A stretch of 64,000 bases of DNA. Source: Tyto alba (Eukaryota > Chordata > Aves > Strigiformes > Tytonidae). Made by a program: the position numbers and the translations under genes. The notes beneath the pieces were generated by a model. It searched no databases. It was not told where the DNA came from and was given only the letters and a program-made list of their open reading frames with translations. The DNA lies in contig NW_024881276.1 of NCBI RefSeq assembly GCF_018691265.1, positions 3,472,001 through 3,536,000 of the forward strand, given 5' to 3'. Positions 12,791 to 21,957 of this stretch are shown in pieces (the first letter of the stretch is position 1; each line of letters opens with the position of its first letter).

Positions 12791-13030
12791 TGAAGGGCAA
12801 GGAAGATGGAGGTGGGAGACAATGGTGAAGGGCAAGGAAGATGGCGGCGGGAGGCGATGGTGAAGGGCAAGGAAGATGGCGGCGGGAGACGATGGTGAAG
12901 GGCAAGGAAGATGGCGGCGGGAGATGATGGTGAAGGGCAAGGAAGATGGCGGCGGGAAATGATGGTGAAGGGCAAGGAAGATGGCGGCGGGAGACGATGG
13001 TGAAGGGCAAGGAAGATGGCGGCGGGAGAG
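12791..13030 (+). repeat. 35-bp minisatellite, 7 copies, six carrying a YY1 motif
   Basis: Seven head-to-tail units begin at 12791, 12826, 12861, 12896, 12931, 12966 and 13001, each with TGAAGGGCAAGGAAGATGG near its start. Units 2-7 contain a perfect AAGATGGCGGC at 12838, 12873, 12908, 12943, 12978 and 13013; unit 1 has two substitutions (GATGGAGGT). This 11-mer is the established binding core of the zinc-finger factor YY1 (GCCGCCATCTT on the other strand). All sites share one orientation and a 35-bp spacing. The unit is not a multiple of three, and all three minus frames happen to stay open through it, which explains the long overlapping open frames. Array structure is certain; YY1 binding is inference. 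Confidence 0.93.
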
Positions 13031-13639
13031 GTGTACATGGGGAGGTGTGGCACACCCTGAGGGCCTGTGCCTGCTCATGGCACCTCTCTTTCCCTCACCC
13101 CCAGCCTGGCAAATGTGGTTGGGAGGAAGGTGCCGATGGCCCCTGGGAGGGCAGTGATTCTGGTCCGAAAATAAGCCGGGTTTGGGGAGGCTGGCCTTGG
13201 GGTGCCTGTGGAGAGGAGAGTGGCCCCCACCTCCTGAGGGAGCGAGGGATCCAAGGCCTGCTGCCGGGCAGGACGGGGAGCGCGCAGCGGCAAAAAGGCA
13301 GGGGATGAAAAATGGAGAAAGAGCATGTGTTTTCAATGGGGAGGCATCCCCCGGGCATGGGTGGGCCCACAGTTTTTCCTCCGGCCCGGAGGAGCGCAGC
13401 GGTGCCGGGGCCGCCTCGGCCACGGCCGCCCTCCACGCGTGGCGTGTCTTCTTCTGCAGGAGATCCGGCCACCGCCACCGCTGCCAAGTTTTACCGGCTT
13501 TATGAGAACCCTGGGTTTTGCCACGGAGGCAAAAAAAACTCGGTCTTTGTGCAGAAAAACTCTCATCCAAAGTCAGCAGCCGGTGCAGTGCACCCTGCCA
13601 GTGCACAACTGGGTGGGATGAGGCTGTTTCAGCCTTACC

Positions 13640-14470
13640 CCAGGATCCGATCACTTACAAAGGCTTCAATTAGATCCATCATGTTATCTGAATGGTTATT
13701 TTGTGACTTAATTCCCCCTGCTTTTTCGCAGTGGTAATTAAATGAGTGAGGGGAAAAAAGAGACAGATTAATTGATTGAACTGATTCCAGGAGAAACCAT
13801 TACTCCTGTTCCTCTTCTGCTCTATACGGTGTTTAAACAAGTATGAAATAGAGCTGGGTGAATCCTGCCAACATATTTCTGTGAGCATTGCTTTGATTTT
13901 CAAATGAATTGTCTTCATCTGCTTTTATCCCCCTATTGCTTTGGCTTTATATGAACATTTGTACAGTCTAGTTTGCTCATGAAAAGAAAAAAAAAAAAAA
14001 AAAAAAAAAGAAGCTAGTGTGTTTCAATACAATGGAAAATGAATTTCGTTTCCGTGAGCTCAAGAGTTATGTAGTGACAGGACAAAAGCAGTGTCACGTA
14101 ACATACCAATAATCACTAATGGCATTGTTCAGATATGCCACAGCGCAAATGAATAATGCTACGTCATGGATCAAACAAAATTTATGAAAATTACTTAACA
14201 GAACTGCCAAAATCATAAACTATAACAAGTCTGCATTTAGAAAAAAGAGGTGAAATGTACCAAATACTACAGTTATTGCCAGTTACTCACTCTTTTATTG
14301 AAAAGATTAGCAATATTTTTCTTTTAAATTGCACTTGGTTAATGTACATTTGTAAGTGTGATGGCAGCGAGTATAGAGCATATTAGTCAAATCTGTGTTT
14401 AGGGAATATGAATAATGTGTATTAATCATAAAAGTCCCTTGGTAGTAACAAATATACTTGCAGATTTTTT
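13640..14470. promoter_or_regulatory. candidate conserved non-coding block beside the CpG island
   Basis: Single-copy sequence with many homeodomain-like cores (TAATTAAATG near 13736, ATTAATTGATTG near 13767). It has balanced, non-repetitive texture apart from an A23 tract at 13987-14009. No open frame is convincing. The position next to the island makes an enhancer-like role possible. Conservation is inferred from appearance only. Confidence 0.22.
13987..14009. repeat. poly(A) tract, 23 bases
   Basis: Uninterrupted A23 preceded by GAAAAG. No polyadenylation signal lies just upstream, so it looks like a simple repeat. Confidence 0.9.
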
Positions 14471-15545
14471 TTAAAGTATTTTGAAAGGAAGGAAGGAAGC
14501 AAGAAAAATCACACAGGAGTACATTTTTAAGAGAACTTTACAAAAAAATCAACATTAAGGAAATGCAGTTTTTCATCTGTATCTAATCTATAGCTTCATA
14601 AAATCGCCTTGTTGAACAATTATTCAGAGAGAGGCCAAATAAATATACTGCTAAAAATCATAATAAAGATTTCAAGAAAATTTGAAAAGTAGGCAGGAAA
14701 GTCACTTAGTTACCATCTCTCCATCTATTGTAAAGATTACTATTTTAGCTTATGTTTCTATGCAACTTTTCTTTATTATAAATTGCTTTGTACAGCAATA
14801 TCAGATTATATAAGGTTACAGAACTGCTGAAATTTTTCAAAGGTATATTTTGAATTTTTTTAGCAAGCAGAACTGATGTTTAGAACAATATATTTTCCGG
14901 AGTCACGTGTCCTTGGTTTAATTGTCAGTACTGGGATTTCCATTTCATCCTGGATGATTGTTCACCTCAGGAATATGCCATGGATCCCCTTCCCTCCCAG
15001 ACTGGCCTACATGTTTGGAGAAAGCATGGTGATTTTATGTCTCTCAGGAAGAATGCAAAAGACAAATTAGGATGGTAAAGAAAAAAAAAAAAATGTGGAG
15101 CAAGAGATTTGTGTTCTTTCACCCAGGATGTAGCTGAGTATTCACAAAGTATATACAAAAGTCTCAGTTTTTAAAATAATTGTTCCTTTAGAAATTATGT
15201 GGAAAACAAGATCTGAAATTTGCTTTATTATACATTGTGTAAATTTCATATACAGTTTTCTGTAAAAAGTGACCAGGGAGTTATACAAAATCAATATGAG
15301 GCTGTGCTATGGTTAAAAAAAAAAAAAAAAAAAGTTTAATTCTGATGTGACTATCATATATAAGTCAAAGGAGGTGTTATCTTACTTCATGAGAAATGAT
15401 TTTGCTCCATTATCATCTTGGGCATGATTGTCTTAGAATGATATAGGCAAACAGAGGAGAGTCCAAGAGGAGAGTCTTAGAAAATTTGAGGAAAGGGAAA
15501 AGATGAAAATGGTTTCTAATATGTAATAAATATGTGTTCATTCCT

Positions 15546-15546
<1 letters not shown>
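14471..15546. other. AT-rich intergenic DNA
   Basis: No gene-like frame. It contains an A run near 15079-15092 and A19 at 15315-15333. Confidence 0.55.

Positions 15547-15578
<32 letters not shown>
15547..15578. repeat. poly(C) tract, 32 bases
   Basis: Thirty-two uninterrupted C, flanked by AT-rich DNA. Equivalent to G32 on the minus strand, which can fold into G-quadruplexes. This is unusually long for a C/G homopolymer, and the exact length may be an assembly estimate. Confidence 0.9.
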
Positions 15579-15580
<2 letters not shown>

Positions 15581-17553
15581 ATTTATCTCTGTAAGCAGGT
15601 TGACTAGGAGTGGAGATTTTTCCTAAAGAAAACTAAACCTACAAGATGGGGGTTTAATCCGTCTCCCTCTCCCTAAGAAAAATAAAATCCCCAAACTTTT
15701 CACCGACAGCCTCGGGGGCTGCCCGCCGGCCTGACCCGTCGATGAGCCTCATATGAGAAGGCGGCACGGCAGGAGAGAACCTGGGTGGGAGGTGAGCACC
15801 TTTCCTTCTGCACCTGCACGGGTGGCCTGAGTTTAGACAGATAAACTTTACCTGCAAAGCCTATGCATAATGCAAGGAGGTGCCTAATTTAGTTAGAGAA
15901 TTAGAATGTGTTGTTTGGAAGTAGCTGGTAACTTGTGGCTAGCTGTGTACACGAGAGCTTATAAAGTCCTTATTACTCAACAGCGCCTGATTGCAACCTA
16001 CTGGCTAGTACAGTTTTTCAGCCAAGAATGAGGGGAGAAATGCCTCCTGGCAGAGCACAACTAAATACATTGGAGAAAATAGTTGTTATTTCAGGTGCAC
16101 AGGTTCCCAGTAGAAAATAAGTTTAATTAATTAATTTATTTTTCTAATTTGTGAAAATATGCCTAGGGTGACCTCTAGGCACATGTGCAAAAGCCATAAA
16201 ACCAGATTCATTCATTAACCAGCTGACACAATGTCAACCAAGGATAGTCAAATAAACAAATAACATGTGAGGAAAACTCAGACTCCTCCCATCCAACTCT
16301 CTGTAGGAAAAAGCCTTTGAGAGTGAACACACTTGGCAGTGTGCCTTGGGCTCCTTGCTCACCGCCTTTTTCGGGTGACAGAGAGAATGAAGTCTAGATC
16401 AACATGATGAACCCTCTCATTTTTTATTTAATGTTCATGTTGTTCAGTTGAACACCATAAATGTACCCATTTTTTTCCTCTATTTTTAAAAATATGTTAA
16501 ATGTGAAACAGGAACTAGTTACAAAAAGTTGTGTGTGGAGTGTTTGGTGCTCTGGGATTGGACAGAGAACTGGAAAACAGGATTTCTGGCTTTTCCTCCT
16601 CCCCTGCCACCACCCACCCCTCTCCTGCTCTCTGATCATGGGGAAGCTACTCAGCCCAGCTGGTTCGATGTGTAAACTTCGTCACCTGGGGCTCGTCAGT
16701 TCCTAGTAATTCCATGTATTGCTCTTTTGCTAATGTGTGCTCTCTGAGCTTCTCTCATTGCTACAGGATGCTGTAAACGGGGACATTAACTGAGGAAAAA
16801 GCAGATGCACCTCAGTAATGGCATTACAGAAGTAATGGAAGGAGCCCAGCCTCTCCTTGAAGCAGCGGAGGGCATCAGACTCCTGTGGATAGGTGACATC
16901 AGCGCTGAAACATCAGTGCTTTACAGCTTTCCCAGCACTTCCGCGTGATTGTAGTGACTTTGCTGTTGCCAACATCTTTGAGGTCCTCAGAGAAAATACC
17001 TACGGGGACTTGAAATGCTGTCGTCATGCTCATTCACTGTGACGCCACCAGCAGCTACAGCTTTCCTCTCACAACATCCTTGTTAGGCATTCTGAAATAA
17101 TGTGTTATGGTTTACGTTATAAATAACCAATTTTTGAAAACTTGTATTTCAGCTGTTTGACAAGCAAGTTTTCCCATAGTGATAAAACCAGGTTTGTGAT
17201 CGAACGTCCCTAATAACCCACTATTTATAATCATATGGGGAAAAAAAAAAAAAATCCTTTCAGGCTACAACTTCATAGTTGAGTTCTAACAGACGGGAAT
17301 CTGTTCCAACCGGAGCGCTGTGGCTGTGATGGACACAGAACAGGGCAAAGTATATCTGGTTTTAAACCTAGGAGGAAATCTTCCCCCTACCCTGCCCCCC
17401 CTTGAAACTGTTTTCAAGGAAAGATCAGACAGAGGTTTTTAATGCCTGGGGAAAAACAAAACATGACCCACAATAGATTTAGGCAGTTCCATTTTTGCTT
17501 GCTATTTTTAACAGCGTACATGTTATTTAAAAATAATTAGCTTGAGCCAATTT

Positions 17554-17577
17554 ATGTGCAATGTATATATTGCACAT
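17554..17577. repeat. 9-bp inverted repeat with 6-base spacer
   Basis: Arms ATGTGCAAT (17554-17562) and ATTGCACAT (17569-17577) are perfect complements around GTATAT. It could be a dimeric factor-binding site or a small cruciform; no function is shown. Confidence 0.6.
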
Positions 17578-18724
17578 ATGTCTAGAGGAAACCAGAAACA
17601 GGGTTCTATAATCGTAACCTTACTGCACTGAAGGCCTGGCATAATTACTGTTGCGAGAAGGAAAGCCAAAGAGATTTTATCTGTCATATTTATTTCCCCC
17701 ATGTAAATATATTAAAACAAAACAAAAATAAACTTTTGATGCGCAGAGATTAACCCAGTTTATGTAGTATGCATTTCATTCTTTATTATTATTAATAATA
17801 ATAATTTCCCATATACTCATGTGCAGTAAAGCACTTGAGATGGCAATCTGGAAGGCTGTTTTCTCAGCAGCTGCAAATTTCATCTGTTGCTCATGAAAAA
17901 AAAAAGGCATCTTCAAATATGCACATGCGTTTTTCCCTGATTTTGTCTCTGCATGCCAAGTGAGTCTGCAGGGGGCAAAAGTAGGTTTTGCTGTGCAAAT
18001 GTGAGCATGTGCATCTGCATAGTCTGCTGGCCCTTTAAAAGGTAATTGGCCAGTTTAATAAGGCTACTGTGTATGTGTAGTATTATCATATTTAACGAAT
18101 CGTAGAGCTGAATGTGAGGAACAAAGTCTATTGAGTCGAGATCTCCCAGGGGCTTTGCTGGAGCTTGGACTGGCACATGACAGATGCTTTTTTCTATCCT
18201 CAGATTCAACACCAAGGCCAACTCGCAAAGAAAAGGCACAGTTAAATAAAACCCATATGAACCCTGCTAAAATAATACAATTTGAGTAAATCAGTGCCTT
18301 AGGACTTTCTCAAAAGATTCTTAAGAAACTCACTGGAAGGGAACAGGGCATTTCTAGTGAGTGCCAGCTAGGGACTTCAGCACGCTCCTCTGTATCCTGG
18401 TGCCCTTGCAGGAGGTGGGATAGATTTCCCCCACACAGAGCACACGTCTTCATTTTGCAGCACATTGTAAACACACTTTTCATGGTAATGTCTTGTTTTG
18501 GTTTGGGTTTTTTCATAGATTATGCATTAGTAAATTGTGCATCACATGCTGGCAAGCGGAATCACATATATTGCGCACACTACTAATGTGAGACAGAAAC
18601 CTCAGCATATTCTAGCTCTCTTCTCATATCTTGTTAGCATCTGTTTGTGGTAGGCTGGGATGATGAGGTGCTAATATGATACAGCGAAGGAAGTGTAATC
18701 CATGAACATTTTTGTGTCACATTT

Positions 18725-18740
18725 GTGTAATATATTACAC
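18725..18740. repeat. 16-bp perfect palindrome
   Basis: GTGTAATATATTACAC equals its own reverse complement. It may be a dimer-binding site or chance in AT-rich DNA. Confidence 0.6.
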
Positions 18741-19640
18741 TAATCTGACCAGACTTTCATGTGCTCTTACCCAAGGAATGCCATTCCAGCCTCCTCCCTT
18801 CCCCCACCAATGCCTTTGAAGGTTTGTGAATGATTTCCTGTACACAGGCTGTGTAAGAATGTGCACACATTCTTTCCCTGGTCGAGGAAGGAGTGCTTTT
18901 TATGCCCGCTTGCTCTCAGCGCAACAATGTTCATGAACAAATTGCACTAAAGAGGGAAGCATGTTCAATTATCTTCTTCTTTCTCGGCTCAGAGGTAAAT
19001 GAAGTAGAAGGTGCACTCTCTCCAATAAGCATCAGATCCATTCAGAGCGCTTCGTGCAGTGTCTGGGGGCAATTTTTTAGCAAGGCTTTTATGAGGCAGC
19101 AGCCTGCAGGTTGCACAGCAATAACTAGGATGTCTGGATTGGCAGCCATTGTTTCTTTCTGAGAGGTACCGTCAACCGGTGGCATCTTGCAGGCTGGTTC
19201 TGATTCCCACCTTGTTCCTTGTCCTTAGGCAATTTGCTAGGTCTGTTTTTCCTATCCATGATTAGTTTTGCCCTGGACTGGCGGTTCTTTGGGTGATAGC
19301 TGTCTCTTCCGACGTGTTCATGTAGCTTTAGCACATTGGGATCCTGCTCCTGACTTCTTACCACTACTGAAATAGAAATAAATGGGGTAGTAAAGTGAAC
19401 TCATAAAAAAATAAATTGCATTATAATTATAATATACAATGCTTCAGCTTGCTGATCTGATTCAGGAAGGGAAAGCCCATTAAAGATCTGGATGAAAGAC
19501 ATGAATTTAGAAAATCATAATGGTTTTGGCAAGTCACTGTGTCTTTCTCTTCTCTGTGGATCCTCAGCATAACTTAGAATTGATAAGGAATAGTGAAGAA
19601 AACATTTTTAATAGTGAAATTCTACTGGACTATGGATTAC

Positions 19641-19710
19641 ATATATAATATATATATACACACACATATATAAATATCTATGTATCTATATCTCTCTAGA
19701 TATATATCTC
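19641..19710. repeat. AT/CA/CTAT mixed microsatellite
   Basis: Alternating ATAT, ACAC and TATCTA words make an imperfect dinucleotide to tetranucleotide microsatellite. Confidence 0.85.
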
Positions 19711-21015
19711 ACCTTAGTTTACATATTCATCTGAGACTAGAATGCCCTGATACCCATCATATGCGGGTCATCCTGTAACTTCCCAAGAGCTGCATCCAAC
19801 GCAAGATCACAGCTTGAGCATCCCTGTGGTAGACAGTGCAACAGATGCTCATTCTACCATGGTACGCTCAGTTTTGCTGTCTGGTATCTTGCATTTTTCC
19901 CCATTAGAGAGGCTAGGCCTTCAGGAAAGAACAGCTCAACGATCCTGGCACCGGGGGGAAGCCTATTCCTGTTGGAAAAGCAGAGTGGAAAGCAGGGTGC
20001 ACAAGTTCTAATAAATGAAACGGTGCCTCTCACAGTTCATAGCACCAAAATGCAATGTTGCGCACTGCAGAGCTGTTGATATGCTTTACCTTGTACGAAA
20101 GAACATTTCCTGAGCAACTCCCAAACAACAGCCACAGAATGCAGCCCGAGGACCTACCCAGCCCAAGATGATTAGCAGGCCTCTGCTTTGGACTACAAGT
20201 AGCAACATGACTTCCTTCCCTGGTAGTTCCTACTTCGTTTGCTTTCCAGTGTTTTCACTTTGCCAGATATGGCAGGACCAAGCTCGAGTCTAGATGACAT
20301 TATTCATTGCAAAGTGAAGGTGGATTAAAAAATACTTCTCTTTGACTTGTGATCCAAAATTGGATGTTATCATCCTTGAACAGCTGGGGGAATATTCATC
20401 CAGAATAACACAGCGTGGCAATTTATGGTTACACTATTAGCATCTTACAGCGTCAGCTTGCCTGAGTGTACACCACTGCGTTCAACATAAGAAGTCAGAA
20501 GAAGCCTCGGAGGTTATGCCTAAACTGTGTGCCCCTATGGTGCTTCTCAACTGACGGTTCATGAAATGGATCCATCCACAATTTTAGGTCAGAATGACAC
20601 CCAGCTACACATGATCCTCTCATGAACCTCGGTGGGCTTTTTGCTTCTTTGTTTTTTGTTTTGTTTCACTGAGGAAAAAAGCTTACAAGCATACAGGCTG
20701 AAAAAGAGACACGGTGGTTTTCCTCTCCTGGACAGTGACCAGAATGGGTGCTGGTGCCCTCCTCAGCTCTTCACTAGGCAAGCAAGCTGTACGTTGTAGC
20801 ATTTTGGTATTGCTGAATTAATTGCATTGGAAGAAGGACCAAGCCCCTGGGTAAATTGTTTGTGGACAATGTTGATGTAAAAAATACAAGTCAGTATCTA
20901 CTACAGTACACTAACTTATTACTATGATATAGAAAAATAATGTGCTCACTTCCTATTGATGTGATGAGGTTTTGAGCATAGCTAGTTTAGTGAATGTCCC
21001 GGCAAAGCAAAGATT
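19711..21015. other. intergenic DNA, no gene recognised
   Basis: Single-copy DNA; open frames are under 70 codons. A TTTTG-type run occurs near 20650-20667. Confidence 0.5.
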
Positions 21016-21048
21016 AATAAAATAAAGAATGTATAAATTCTAAAACAG

Positions 21049-21085
<37 letters not shown>
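21016..21085 (+). other. AATAAA followed by A37 tract, possible retroposed RNA 3' end
   Basis: Overlapping AATAAA hexamers at 21016-21021 and 21021-21026 lie about 23-28 bases before an uninterrupted run of 37 A (21049-21085). That is the normal spacing between a polyadenylation signal and a poly(A) tail. The layout fits the 3' end of a retroposed transcript on the plus strand. However, I recognise no parent gene upstream and no target-site duplication. A simple A repeat beside AT-rich DNA explains it equally well. Confidence 0.35.
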
Positions 21086-21087
<2 letters not shown>

Positions 21088-21798
21088 CAGAAGCTTTCAG
21101 AGTCCCATGAGCTGTTTTTAAAACATTTTTTTTTCTCTAAGAGCTACTCTTTTCCTTATGTCTCTTCCTGACAACTTTTTGCTTTTTATCTCATTTTAAT
21201 GAAAAGATAGCATTTGAGAGCATCTCAGAATCCAGCATCTCAGACTCTGTCTTTGTTGTTTAAATTACAAAAAGAAGAAGAAGAAAAGAAAAGCCAAAAC
21301 CAAAACCCAAAGCCTTTCAAAAGAACCTCATCAACGTGTTTTGGGCCTTCTCTTTAGGATTCAGAGCTTCTTTAACTGCCATTAAAATCAGGAAACTTGA
21401 TCATCCCCTCCAACAAAAAGCCATTGAAACAAGACTCCAGTGCAATAACAGAAAACAGCACATTATCAGATACTGTTGGTTGTAAAGTGGAGGCTCAACA
21501 GTGACAGGAGAAGGTGCCACCCCCAGACTTTCCTTGAGCTAGCTTGCACCTCTTTTCTCTGCACTCGTCTTGCAGAAGCTTTGGAAACAGGAGCGTTGCT
21601 GAGGGGTCAAGTCCTGGGGTTTTGGAACCATAAGGACCTCGTGACTTCCGAGGGGACCCCCTCCAGGCCACGTACCACTTGCGAAGGAGAGAGATGAGGA
21701 CAAGAAGACCCTGCCATATAGAAGGATGCTGGTGGGATTGCGCTGAGTTGAGAGGGAAGAAGGGGTGCTTATCCTTCAGATACCAAAGAGATGTTACC

Positions 21799-21957
21799 AT
21801 GGCTGCCCAGCTGAGTGCTGTAGCAGAGCTGAACAGCTTGGAGGAGGTTAATTCAATATTTATAAATGCTTTGGAAGGAGCATATTGTTTCCTTTGCAAG
21901 GTTTCTACTGAAGATAGTGAAAATTATTATATAATCTGGAGAACCAGAGAGAACTAA
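21799..21957 (+). CDS. candidate 52-codon small ORF, probably not a gene
   Basis: An ATG in an ideal Kozak setting (ACCATGG) opens a 52-residue frame ending in TAA. The predicted peptide begins MAAQLSAVAELNSLEEV and is of mixed composition with an acidic middle, without a signal peptide or membrane segment. The frame is also open upstream of this ATG. I recognise no family. It could be a micropeptide or non-coding RNA frame, a terminal exon fragment, or chance, which is most likely. Confidence 0.12.
   Translation: MAAQLSAVAELNSLEEVNSIFINALEGAYCFLCKVSTEDSENYYIIWRTREN

Larger units (their letters stand above)
12180..13510. promoter_or_regulatory. CpG island, candidate orphan promoter
   Basis: This is the only large, strongly GC-rich and CG-rich stretch in the window. 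CG dinucleotides are densest at 12186-12440 and again at 13180-13500. In vertebrates such islands usually mark promoters, but no exon of a known gene is visible beside it. Several overlapping frames (for example 12186-12452 plus, 88 codons; 12710-13654 minus, 314 codons) are open because the DNA is GC-rich. Their translations are low-complexity proline/alanine/glycine strings without domains. It holds a (CCCGG)5 run and a YY1-site minisatellite. It may drive a long non-coding RNA or be the first exon of a distant gene. Confidence 0.6.
15579..19640. other. intergenic DNA, no gene recognised
   Basis: Single-copy DNA with a small GC-richer spot near 15700-15830. Two short inverted repeats (17554-17577 and 18725-18740) are listed separately. 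The stretch 17480-17800 has the non-repetitive, AT-rich, motif-dense look of conserved non-coding DNA, but this cannot be tested here. Confidence 0.5.

Noticed and set aside
12791..13030. CRISPR-like regular repeat array
   Set aside because: The units are directly contiguous with no unique spacers, and the DNA is vertebrate. It is a minisatellite.
12710..13654. 314-codon minus-strand open frame
   Set aside because: It is the longest frame in the window but runs through a tandem repeat open in all three minus frames and through CpG-island DNA. It has no domain and no plausible exon structure.
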